Assembly (NCBI GenBank): GCA_036426205.1
Contig: WSYH01000659.1
Location: 114,188 to 178,187, forward strand
Length of the DNA: 64,000 nucleotides
From: Ascaphus truei
Lineage: Eukaryota; Chordata; Amphibia; Anura; Ascaphidae
Direction: 5' to 3'
Positions 54,360-64,000 of the stretch are shown here, piece by piece (the first letter of the stretch is position 1; every line of letters begins with the position of its first letter). The notes beneath the pieces were generated by a model. The model was not told where the DNA came from and did not search any database. It saw nothing but the letters and a program-made list of their open reading frames with translations. A program made the position numbers and the translations under genes.

Positions 54360-56118
54360 ATTAATAAACGCTGTGTACCTGTTTCATTTTCAATCGTGAA
54401 AATGTTTGAGGGTATGATTCACAGCAACGTGACGGTGGACAATAACATTGTATAGGCGTAACATCCAGCGCATAACCACGCCTATGATATCTACCCCTTC
54501 CCTTGACATATTTGCAATACACGCCTTCCCCTCGTCCGTACTCACGCTATTACAAGTCACGACACTTATCTTCAAGCCACAGACCGCCGCAGTTGTGTGA
54601 CGCGCTGATCCCCTCCTCGTCCCAAAGGGCACACACGGCAGATCGCGCATGCGCCGGTAAGTAGGACAGTGTCGGATGGAGAAACAAGGAATACTCAGAG
54701 TGCAAGACGAGGATGAAATTAAATATTATAAACCAAAAATACATTATACCTGAGCTGCGCACCTCTGGACTGTAACACTGTGATGTCAATTGGGCACACT
54801 ATTTTTTGCTAATTTCTAGAGGAATGGGGGGGGACGGGGTGTGCTATACATGTACCCCTTGCACTCACCCCAAGTGAAGATGGGTGCTCTCTTCTCTTGC
54901 TACTCCCATATTTTCGACGGTGCGTACCTGTGTGGCAAGAAGAAGGGCTGAATTCTCGCGGTGTTTTGTGGGGGAGAACGGACAAGGGTTTACAATGTAC
55001 CATATTTGTGGTGAGTGCCATCCAGTCAGCAATGGGTCCTTGGATGGAAGGGGCAGTCCATACTGACAGCTTTCTTGGTTCTTAACAGTGAATCACACTG
55101 GTACAACTGTGTTTATTGTAGGATCTTATCTACAGCATGGACTATCTTTCATCCTCCGTGATGATGGTGAGGGTGCTGGTGACATCAACTTAGGCCTCCC
55201 TAGTGGACACAGGGTAGCTGCTACGTACTCACTCCACAGGGGGAGGAGAGACACACTACCCACCTTTGGGAAAGTGACAGTATTTATCACCCTTGTGTTT
55301 GACTGTAACTCCGCCCCCATAACAGACAGATCTGGATACTGATGGGCAACTACTGGATGTGATGGCCTATCAGTAGCCACCCCTCAGCTGACACTCTCTG
55401 GCTTTGCTAGGCACGCCCGCCTTATAGAGACTCAATGTCTCTAAGGCTGAAAAAGCACACAAGGCCTTTCTGATGGAATTAACCCATCCACAGGACTTAC
55501 ACTGGTAGGCCCAGGAAAAGAAAGCAAAGTCCAACGCCTAGGCTACATACAATTAAACTTCCAATATTGCGATCGCGGACACAGAACCCCCTTTCAATTC
55601 AATGACTTTAAGCTCTTCGGGCCAGGGCATTGCGCTTGGAAACAATTAAACTGCATACCAACCAATACACTATCAGTACACTTACCAAATATATATATAA
55701 TTATTAAACATCCTGTACATACAGTATATCACACGCAGGTGACAAACACAATTGAGAGCGGGGGGGGGGGGGGGGGTGACCTGCATATTTCTCCACGTGA
55801 GCTTTTCTTGGAATAAACCAGTTTGAATCCCAGACAGCGGATCTGTGGATTTCAGAACATTTTCTAATCACACTGCTCGCGTCTGCAGGAGTTCAGACAG
55901 GGCTCTTATTCCGCTCTTTACTATCCCAGGTTTGGGGGCGTCTAACGGAGCTACAGATAAAAGGGAAGAGGTGGGCCGGGAGGATCAAAGACCCAAATCC
56001 ACTCAAACTAGCATCTGGACTTAACCCTTTGCAGCTGGTAAGTCCAGTTTTGTGTTGAAAAATGCCACCAACTAACTCACTAATATAGTAAAAATATATA
56101 TATACTATAATATATATA
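54360..56118. other. Unassigned; poly(G) and a tail remnant
   Basis: A G-run of about 18 lies at 55759-55776. At 55608-55640, TTTAAGCTCTTCGGGCCAGG is a scrap of the SINE/L2-type tail. TA repeats lie at 56093-56128. Short frames at 54809-55380 lack motifs. Confidence 0.4.
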
Positions 56119-56149
56119 TATATTATAATAGCGCCCTTCATGCATGTCT

Positions 56150-56260
56150 GTCCTTATTATGTAATGTAACTCTATGTAATGTATATCAAATCTCTGTACA
56201 CCCCCCCGTTGTACCGCTGCGGAATATGTTGGTGCTTTCCAATCAACGTTAATAATATAA
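56150..56260 (+). mobile_element. SINE/L2-type tail fragment
   Basis: TTGTACCGCTGCGGAATATG followed by GGTGCTTTCCAATCAACG and AATAATATAATAATCA is the same ending as in the 3.44-kb remnant. Confidence 0.5.
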
Positions 56261-56460
56261 TAATCAATAACTATATATATATACACCATTTCAAAGACAC
56301 ATATAAAAAAAATTCACTTTATAACCAGTGTTCGAAGAGTAGTGGGTACCGTGTGCCAACAGCAAGAAAGCCCACAGAACTATCATATGAATTTAAATGA
56401 ATATTTCCACCATCATTTATAAAGATTCTCACAGTGTTTTGTGCTAAAAACAGCAAATGA

Positions 56461-56865
56461 AAATACCACGTGTGTGAGCACATTCACATGTCTGAGACGG
56501 GTCTGCAGCCCTGCCCTCCCCATTATCCTCTGGTATAAACTGCTTCCGCTGCAGCCCGGGATTCTGGGTAAGGATGCAAGAGATCCCAATTGTCACTTTT
56601 ATAATCAACACACATGGTAAGATAGTGTTTTGTTTTTTCATCAGTCGTCTTTATAAGAAAACGGAGCTGTCATTTGTAACTATATAAAAGGGCTTACATG
56701 TTAAAATGGACCAGAACAAAAAGGTGACTGTGTGCTCATTTTCATGTCTTACCACACACACGACTTGGCTGGAGCCAGAAGAAGTGTAGCTAAGAGATAA
56801 TGGGAAAGGCCGGGATTGCCGACCTGTCTGAGATGTGAATGTGCAGTGGGAGGGGGGGGGGTTAT
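56461..56865. mobile_element. Octamer-ended MITE, diverged and expanded
   Basis: The left block GTGAGCACATTCACATGTCT and the inner GACTGTGTGCTCATTTTCAT and TGTCTGAGATGTGAATGTGC blocks match the ends of the element at 45.35 kb, now with the octamer mutated. The interior GATTCTGGGTAAGGATGC and GATAATGGGAAAGGCCGGGA segments are shared. This may be two copies or one with an insertion. Confidence 0.55.
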
Positions 56866-56869
56866 TTCC

Positions 56870-58005
56870 TAAATATAACGTATAATTGGTACACACTGGA
56901 TTAAAAAGATAAATATTGGTCTTACTTTATTACCCTCTGATATAACAAATACAATGCCATCACACCACATAAGTGTATTTGCAAATCTTATCTTAATAAC
57001 ACTCATCACTTGTGCATTGAAATATATATAATCAATATGATTGGTGCATGCTCTATAATGCCTTCCCTGGTCATGAGTTTGGTGAGATGATGGGTCGCTC
57101 ATATGGGAATCATCCCTCACAGCGACACTTTTTATCGTTCTGACCGTATTCAAGTTCTGCCTAACCGCTTGGTGAACACAGAACGCTTCTCCAGAATCCT
57201 GACAACACCGGTGGCAGTAGTGACGGTGACTTGTTAAGTTACACACTTTTCTTTACACTTACTTTACACACACAAAAACCCTCCTACATTATGGCCTGCA
57301 TACAACACTCATCTGGCCAATGGCCAATCCATGGAGTACCCACCAACTGTAAGTATTATCGACTCCTGGGGACCGTTTTTTATTTCCACGCTATTGTTGC
57401 TTTGGATTTCCTGGCCAAAAAACTGAATGTTAAAGCTTAAACTCATTGATTTTCATGTGGAACTCTTGCCAACTGGAATCTCTGTGCAATCACACACTAT
57501 AGCTTGTATGAGACCAGAATCAGCCAACTACTCTAATCCCACAAGTGTCTTGGCCTACAAGGCTTAAGCTACTCTCACATGTGTTTGAGAGTGAGACCTC
57601 TTTCACTTGAACTAAATATGTTTTCAATAACCCTTGAGGAGTGAGTGATTCCCTTTCAGCTGGCGGCCAAAGCTACGAATTGACAGCTGGATCCCAGACT
57701 GATGTGCGTAGGTGGGGGGACTGCATCACGCGCTGCCCCTGCATTACCATCATAAGCACGTGACAAACACACAGAGCAGGTAGGTACCCAACCCCATTTA
57801 AACATGCAGCCTCCCCCACACACCACCCATTCTCCTCCCTTTCCCCCTCCCAGAATAATGACCTGTTTTGGATGGGAGTTCCACCTGTAATGCTTTCCAA
57901 CCTTAAATAAAGAAGGTGTCAATCTGTTTCTTGAATGAATTTTAATGTTTTGATTTAGAAAGGCCTAAAGCCCATTAATGCTCACACTTGTCGACAGAAC
58001 TCCCT
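56870..58005. other. No recognisable feature
   Basis: Minus frames at 57656-57922 and 56869-57246 have no recognised motif. I see no repeat termini. Confidence 0.4.
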
Positions 58006-58009
58006 GTTC

Positions 58010-58548
58010 GGAACAGTGCTCACCTGCACGGACAGACGCTCACCTGCAGGACATGTACACCATGCAGTAACGAGCCTCCAACCCCTAGACCAGTGATCCA
58101 CCTGCAGTACAGAGCTCACCTGCGACAACAGGTCTTCCCTCACCAAGGACAGGAGCGCTACCACGCACAGCAACAGTGCTCACCTGCAGGACAGCAGCTC
58201 ACTTTGCAGGACAGAGCTCACCTGCAGGACAGAGCTCACCTGCAGTACAGTGCTCTCCTGCAGAACAGAGCTCACCTGCAAGACAGTGCTTGCCTGCAGT
58301 ACAGTGCTCACCTGCAGAACATAGCTCACCTACAGTACAGTGCTCACCTGCAGGGCTGTGCTCACCTGAAGAACAGAGCTCACCTGCAGGACAGAGCTCA
58401 CCTGCAGGACAGAGCTCACCTGCAGGACAGAGCTCACCTGCAGAACAGAGCTCACCTGCAGGGCTGTGCTCACCTGAAGAACAGAGCTCACCTGCAGGGC
58501 TGTGCTCACCTGAAGAACAGAGCTCACCTACAGCACTGTGCTCACCTG
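58010..58548. repeat. 18-bp minisatellite, about 25-30 units
   Basis: The unit is GAGCTCACCTGCAGGACA. It is regular from about 58170 to 58546 and irregularly spaced before that. Each unit has CACCTG on the plus strand; on the minus strand that gives CTGCAGGTGAGCTC, which contains a consensus 5' splice site CAG|GTGAGC and a CAGGTG E2-box. The period is six codons, so long repetitive frames appear on both strands (up to 220 codons, LQDRAH-type). I regard them as spurious. Confidence 0.95.
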
Positions 58549-58821
58549 GCCACTCCTGCTGTTCATTTCTACTTTCTCTACACCACCATGCAGCACAGGT
58601 ATGCACATTACAAAGGATTTTATTGGGGGGGGGGGAATGTATCATCTTAATCCTTTTAGATAAGGTTCTTTGAGGGTCTACTTATGTCACTAAGTGGGTG
58701 GGGGGGCTTGTTTTTTGTAGGAATAAACTGCACAGTGATCAGGGAAATAATTAAGGGAAAACAGACCCCGTATTATAAAGATATCTTTAAAAAAAATAAA
58801 CGGATTGGTAAAGGAGCACCC

Positions 58822-59219
58822 CCTAGGTGAGGTTCAGGGGGGTCTCCGGAGCTGAGCCGTGTTGCTTTTATCTCCGGCGACCCCCTCCGCTTCCCGAGGT
58901 ACAGACCCTCCGCGTGGGTAGCTGGTATCTCAGCTCAGTTTTAACGTCCCGGTCACTCGGGCCACCAGGAGTCCGCAAGGGATGATGTCACGGCTTGCTA
59001 GAGTCCCGCGTGATGCAGGAGCTTTAAAGCCGCCATTTCAGTAGCCCCACATAGCCCGGCCAGAGCTGTTGCCGGCACCCCCTACAGAGGTAAGTATCTC
59101 GGGGAGATGCAGGGGGTTCCCGGAGCTGAAATAACCGCGGTTAGGCTCCGGAAACCCCGTTTCAAACCTAAATATATATATTTTTATTTTTTTTAAATGG
59201 TGTCACATGTTCTGCTGCT
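58822..59219. mobile_element. T2-like MITE, about 398 bp
   Basis: The arms with GGTCTCCGGAGCTGAGCC and GAGGTAAGTATCTCGGGGAG / CCGGAAACCCCGTTTCAA identify the family. The left terminus is eroded (TAAAGGAGCACC). The right terminus abuts TTAA at 59220-59223, which is also the left target of the next fragment. Confidence 0.72.
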
Positions 59220-59223
59220 TTAA

Positions 59224-59345
59224 AGCAGGAATTCCAGTTTGTTTTCTTCAAATGAATATCTTTTGTTATAGAAATTGAACCGGGGGGGGGGGGGAGAACC
59301 GAACTGCGCCCCTTTTAGCTGTGGGGACCCCGAGATACGTATCCA
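59224..59345. mobile_element. T2-like MITE, left part only
   Basis: It begins AGCAGGAATTCCAGTTTG directly after the shared TTAA and reads GAAATTGAACC then a 13-G run, GAACCGAACTGCGCCCCTTT, TGTGGGGACCCC and GAGATACGTA. The G-run sits where the family has AGGGGGTCTCC. The rest of the element is missing or unrecognisable. Confidence 0.65.
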
Positions 59346-59349
59346 CTTA

Positions 59350-59930
59350 GTTTGCAAAGTTCGGATTTCGAACGCAGGGAGCCGACCGATCCTTAACGTG
59401 GAAGGCCACAGATCCACAAAAGGGAGTAAAGGTGTGCTAAAGCGTAGCGCTCCTTAGTGAACCTGGCCGTCAGAGAGAAAAGCAGAAGAAATCTATAGGG
59501 GCATCAGATGCATGTTAAGGTAACCTGGATTTTTAAGAGGGTGATACAATCCAATTGCAGGACGCCAACAGACGTCGGAGTGGGTGGATCCCGCCAAAGG
59601 CTACTTCTGAATACTAAGGACGTGACTCTAGGGTGTAAGAGGGTGAGAGCGACGAAATGAGGTCAGCCCTCTTGCCAAGAGGATCAGTTGCTAAGCTAGA
59701 CGTTCCACTTGGTAAGCTGTCGGCAAAATGAGTTTCCTTCGAGCACCGCTGCCACTGCGTTGGAAAATAATCAGGAACTTGGTTGGCTGAATAGGTTCAA
59801 CGACAAATGGTCCCCACATACATCGGTCTAAACAGGGATCTCCAATATAACCTGTCATTTCTTTTCGTAAGTGGCTTCTCTGAAACATTTTTCTTTTTCT
59901 AAAGCTGCAGTGCAAACAGATGTTTAACCC
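59350..59930. other. No recognisable feature
   Basis: No motifs or repeats seen. Confidence 0.4.
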
Positions 59931-59934
59931 CCCG

Positions 59935-60385
59935 CCCCCTTTAATATGTGCATCAATTCAGTCCGCACAATGATAAGTAATTAGTTAAGTTTCAGATCGT
60001 TCCGTTCTCCTGTGATTGATCGGTGAAGATTTAGCTCGGGGGTTCACTAAATGGCTGTCAATGCAGCAGAAGAGGACCCAAGATGCAAAGTTCTGTGGGG
60101 AAGATCATGTGACCAGGGAGGCACTAGATACAATTGGTGCACTGCTAGAGAGAGGGCAGGGCTCAAAAAGGGGTGTGCCACAGCCTGTTTCAGAAGAGGA
60201 AGGGGATGTGACTTTGTAAATGGTTGCTATAGAAACAAAAAATGCTTGTTACATTATAATACATAATAATAAATAAAGACATACAATACAATACAATAAT
60301 ACATTAAAAATGTCATTCAAAGTTGTTTTAAAAAAAAAAATGCTACAAATATTTTCTCATAAAAAAAAAAACATGTAGGCTATTG
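59935..60385 (+). mobile_element. Dispersed 440-bp repeat, plus copy
   Basis: This aligns in reverse complement with 24405-24840. Landmarks are CTGTGATTGATCGG, GGGAAGATCATGTGACCAG, GGTGCACTGCTAGAGAGAGG, CTTTGTAAATGGTTGCTATA and TGCTACAAATATTTTCTCAT. The frames it contains are short. The class is unknown. Confidence 0.8.
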
Positions 60386-60389
60386 CAAC

Positions 60390-61050
60390 TTTAATAAACG
60401 CGCCCCGAGGCCTCCGAGAAACCGACTCACACTGAGCCGGCTTGATAACAACATATTAAACATTCCACGGGAGTCCATCAAGAACCGCTAGGTGAAACTG
60501 AGTCCCTGAAAAAATATCTGCTTTGTTACCACTGGCATCGCCTTCCCAACAACACATTCTGCACAGAGTCAGAATTAGAAACTGGAATCTGGACAAGAAC
60601 GAAATATTTCTTTCCCCCGCCCCAGCCCGCCACTGTAAGCCCTTACAGACAGCCCTGTCTCCGTCTCTGCACTGTGTTAAACACGACGGAGGGTTTTTTT
60701 TTCATTTTAATTTTAGACGTATATATATATATATATACTTATACTTATTTTTTTTATTATCTTTATAAGGCCGATTTGTGTGTTTTAAACGGTGACTGGC
60801 ACTTTCTGGGAAGAGGGCGAGCTTAACCGGTTCGCTTCCAGTTTGGACGGCAAAACCGCACGCAGGGATAAATGGCTATTATTATACGCAGCGGGGTCAG
60901 CACGTTATTTACACGGAAAAAAGAAAACGAACTTATTTTGCCAAAAAAATATGGAGACATTGAACCCTGTGTAAAGCGAAACTACATATTACATCAACAA
61001 TCTTCCCTTTAAAAAAAATGTTTGGCAGGTTTAAAAATTGCGGGTCCCTT
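60390..61050. other. No recognisable feature
   Basis: TA microsatellite at 60719-60737. No gene or family termini. Confidence 0.4.
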
Positions 61051-61058
61051 TTCCTTAA

Positions 61059-61410
61059 AGTGGCAATCCAATTCAAGCAGCCATTTTTTCTCTCCATTTT
61101 TGGTTATTTTTGGGGGGTCTCAGGAGCTGAACCCCATTAATTTCAGCTCCAGGGGACCCCCTGCTTCCGGAGATACTTACCTCGGTAGCGGGTGCCGCTC
61201 TGCTCGGCTAGCACGTTCAGGTAATGGCGGCTTTTCAAAGCACCCGTGGCCTGAGAGCCAATAGGAAGCCGTGACGTCATCAGGTGCAGCTTCCTATTGG
61301 CCCGCGTGACACAAGAGCTGAGATACCGGCGCCCCTTACAGAGGTAAGGATCTCGGGAAGCAGCTGAATTTAATGGGGTTCAGCTCCAGAGACCCCCTGC
61401 TTAAAACCTT
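61059..61410. mobile_element. T2-like MITE, right end eroded
   Basis: The left end is clean: TTAA (61055-61058) then AGTGGCAATCCAATTCAAGC. The arms CAGGGGACCCCCTGCTTCCG and GATACTTACCTCGG, the centre GAAGCCGTGACGTCATCAGG / GCAGCTTCCTATTGGCCCGC and the right block TTCAGCTCCAGAGACCCCCT are all present. After 61400 the right terminus is not recognisable. Confidence 0.78.
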
Positions 61411-61528
61411 CATTTTTTTTTCCTTCGATTCATGAAATACAGTGCCCTAAAAGAACAGAGCCCTAGGGATGGTTTAAATGACCTCAAATTAGAAAAAGGG
61501 GTTAATGAGAATAATTTGGAGTCTTAGA

Positions 61529-61853
61529 CCGCGATTATAGAAGGCGCGATGGCGCTTGCGATTTCACACTCTGCGCAAACATCGTGCAGCAGCTGATACG
61601 GGCCGGGCATAGTGCGCCCGAGCGCGATGCAGAGTGACCGCGCGGCAGATTTTTCAAAAGACAAATCATTTTGGGTTTTTTTTCACGAGGCGCCTGCGTC
61701 GCGTGAGCGGTTCAGCCAATGAGGGCGAACAAGTCTAGTGACATCACGGCCACGTCTCCGCCACGCCTCCCCATCGCTTCCAGACAGTGCACCCATCGCT
61801 CAGGCGACAGGCGCGCGCGACGCCATGCGCTCCGGCGCGCGCGCCTACTATCC
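61529..61853. mobile_element. Harbinger-like MITE, TTA flanks
   Basis: TTA precedes GACCGCGATTATAGAAGGCG, and GCGCGCGCCTACTATCC precedes TTA. The ends form an imperfect, gapped inverted repeat. The interior has GTGAGCGGTTCAGCCAATGA, shared with the copies at 6.9 and 29.0 kb, and several GCGCGC tracts. The boundaries are tentative. Confidence 0.55.
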
Positions 61854-62315
61854 TTAGAAGTTCAGAATCTCCGCACTTTTCTACGCAACGCAGCGCAATT
61901 TTACCAGAATACATGCAACGAAAGCTTGGAAGTATAAACGCAGAAAAAGATGGGGTGCAAAAATACTCTGTAGCATATATATTTAGGGATTCCGGTTCAA
62001 ACCGAAAAATGCCGGAAAAACACCGACTAATCACCTCACAGGTTCGGCTCAAGCTGACCAACACCGGAAATGAAGCCTCCTTCCCTATTATATACCTCCG
62101 CTTGTGGCCGGAGACACAAAGACGTCACAACCAGTGAGTTGCACCGATAAACGCCGGATTCAAATGTGTGTCAATTTCTTTTCACTGACAACACTGAAAA
62201 AGGCGGATATTTTTTTTCCCATAAAATTGAAAACACCGGAAAACAGAAAAACAAAACAAATAAACACTGATTTTATGAAAAAATGAATTCCGGAATCCCT
62301 AGTTATATTTTAGGT

Positions 62316-62612
62316 CAGGGGTGCTCAACTCCAGTCCTCAAGCAGCCCCCCCCCCCCCACCCACAACAGGTCAGGTTTTCAGGACATCCCAGTCAAAGAC
62401 GAAGCCTCTGATTGAGCCACCTGTGCTGAAGCTAGGACTGATTTAGCCACCTGTGCTGAAGCAGGGACTTATTGAGCTACCTGTGCTGAAGCAGGGACTT
62501 ATTGAGCTACCTGTGCTGAAGCAGGGACTTATTGAGCCACCTGTGCTAAAGCAGGAACTGATTAAGCCACCTGTGCTCAAGCTGGGATATCCTGAAAACC
62601 TGACCTGTTGGG
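62316..62612. mobile_element. Palindromic hAT MITE with 30-bp VNTR and C/G-runs
   Basis: The left terminus CAGGGGTGCTCAACTCCAGT is followed by a 14-C run, then six tandem units of the GCAGGGACTTATTGAGCTAC-type 30-bp repeat, and the right arm GATATCCTGAAAACCTGACC. Beyond it the arm dissolves into a G-run (62622-62633). The plus frame 62453-62863 reads the VNTR and is not a gene. Confidence 0.88.
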
Positions 62613-62639
62613 GGAGATGGAGGGGGGGGGGGGAGGAAT

Positions 62640-63770
62640 TGAGGTGGAATATGAGTATCTCAGGGCAGCCGCTGTCTTGCACACGAAGCACAGTAAATAT
62701 TTTACAGTCACTGAAAATGTTGTGGGATTTCCGAAGTATTCATTCCACCTGCGACTGTGCGCTGAACCGAGCGAGTGACAGGAATGTGAGCGCTGCGCTT
62801 GTAATGATACTGTGTGCTTTGTTTAACATACGGTATGAGACAGAAAAACCTTGCTTTTCCTAACCCCTTTGCAAAACGTTGCGAGCACCTCGGGCAGTGA
62901 ACACGTACTGTAATATAAAGTCTGCACCAGGTTTTTATACATAGGCACTGCGGTGCGTACTGTAATTTCAACTTTAAGGCCTAGATTTACTGTAGTGAAC
63001 TTCTATAATGAGCAGCAGCAGCTCTCCTCCCACAGGAAAATCGGTGCACCGCCGACAAAAAGATGCAAAGGCTGGGATATGTGACTGTACTCATTATTGT
63101 AGTTAAGATTATTTCTGTTTAATATTTTTCAATTTATGTTGCATTTATTATTCCTTAATTAAGCAAACACTAAAATAATGTAATACTATTCTGAAGCCAG
63201 GGTCACGTGTGATGTGTGAATAGTCCCAGATAGCTTTAACTCAGCCCTCTTTCCAAAGCACACCTAGTCCTGCTATAGTTTCTTCACTTTATTAGGAAAG
63301 CAGCAGTAAATACAGGCACTTGTGGATGTTACGTAGTTGTGAGTTTGTAGTTAAGGACAGGTAAAAAGAGATTGCCTTGCCATAGGAGTGTAACATGAAG
63401 GTACTCACTCAGCCAGAGTCCGGAATGAAAAGGAAGTGTGGGGGAATCTGGGTAACAGGAAGTCTTGGGACAGACTATCTGTTAGCAAAACAGGGGGAAG
63501 GGCAGAATAGCTCATTCTCAGCTAGGAGAATAGGAGGTTGCAGGCAACCAACACTGACTAGGGCTGTAACAATAATGTTGGCTTTTCACATGCAGCTAGC
63601 TGCTGGGACAGGGAAAATAGCAGGCAGCTAAACTAGGGAGACATGAATCCTATGACCTGCAAAGGGAGGCAGAGAAATATGGAATCCTGTTCCAGGACAA
63701 ATACAATATGCATCCATTTTATATGGTTTATTGTTATTCGCATAATTATCTTCAGTTGTCTAATATATCC
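62640..63770. other. Unassigned; possibly LTR-like
   Basis: No family is recognised. CACTTTATTAGG at 63286 would be a minus-strand polyadenylation signal, but no LTR pair was found. Confidence 0.35.
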
Positions 63771-64000
63771 ATACTAGCTGAGAGACCCGGCGTTGCCCGG
63801 GATGTAATGTTCCCGTTCCTCTCTCTCTCCTCCCCCCTCTCTCTGTTTGTCCCCCATTCACATCAATCCAGTCCCCCCACCCTCCCTCCTTTACAGCTTC
63901 ATGTAGCGTGTGTGCGTCAGTCACTGTGTGTTTGCGCGCGCGTCAGTGAGTCTGAGGCAGAAACACAAACACACACAGACTGACTGACGCACACACAGTC
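63771..64000. other. Repeat edge with inverted GTGCGTCAGTCA tract
   Basis: ACTAGCTGAGAGACCCGGCG then TTGCCCGGGATGTAATG is a boundary phrase I recall from dispersed animal repeats but cannot assign. It is followed by a CT-rich tract. At 63906-63997, GTGTGTGCGTCAGTCAC and GACTGACTGACGCACACAC form an inverted pair that runs to the window end. Confidence 0.45.

Noticed and set aside
57988..58673. 220- and 165-codon frames with a six-residue repeat
   Set aside because: The 18-bp array is a multiple of three, so every frame on both strands is open; no unique flanking domain.
62453..62863. 136-codon frame with LKQGLIE-type repeats
   Set aside because: It reads the 30-bp VNTR in a palindromic hAT MITE; similar frames occur at 4.5 and 42.2 kb.

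Overview
This window looks like non-coding, transposon-saturated nuclear DNA from an amphibian, most likely a frog. I infer this from four things: an old CR1 LINE with an 8-bp microsatellite tail, MIR-type CORE-SINEs, T2-like TTAA-bounded MITEs of the kind described in Xenopus, and many dispersed copies of palindromic MITEs. I found no convincing exon of a cellular gene, no tRNA or rRNA gene and no CRISPR array. Almost every longer open frame is a by-product of a tandem repeat. The only recognisable protein homology lies in dead retroelements: CR1 ORF1 and ORF2, a Gypsy RNase H fragment, and the 3' ends of two L2-like LINEs.

Layout. 0-6.6 kb: a 1.3-kb 26-bp minisatellite, a Harbinger-like MITE, 39-bp and 45/24-bp minisatellites, SINE tails, a hAT MITE with an intact 8-bp target duplication, and a GC-rich stretch I cannot assign. 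6.8-12 kb: Harbinger-like, T2-like and Tigger/pogo-like MITEs, then a long inverted-repeat element with a hammerhead-ribozyme-like motif. 12.5-16.5 kb: a nearly full-length dead CR1 inserted into an older repeat. 17-30 kb: scattered MITEs, including a piggyBac-like one, a hAT MITE carrying a 33-bp VNTR, and two abutting Harbinger-like MITEs that share one TAA. 31-33.1 kb: a 37-bp minisatellite split by a non-autonomous Gypsy element that keeps both LTRs, primer-binding site, polypurine tract and target duplication. 36-38.5 kb: a 571-bp insertion flanked by a 16-bp direct repeat with the best hammerhead-like motif, then a 23-bp minisatellite and another hAT MITE. 41-46.4 kb: CORE-SINE, hAT MITEs, an 800-bp homopurine minisatellite, and a hAT MITE nested in an L2-like LINE. 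48-64 kb: further ribozyme-like elements, T2-like and hAT MITEs, a G/T-rich minisatellite and an 18-bp array that repeats a splice-donor/E-box sequence.

There are no operons or pathways. The structure is one of nested insertion and of local tandem expansion inside or next to transposons. The most interesting signals are (1) a recurrent CTGANGA - stem II - GAAAC motif in at least four dispersed elements, with an apparent C3-G8 to U3-A8 covariation, and (2) repeated seeding of VNTRs and poly(C/G) runs within particular MITE families. Family assignments rest on terminal repeats, target duplications and motifs read by eye; no database search was possible.
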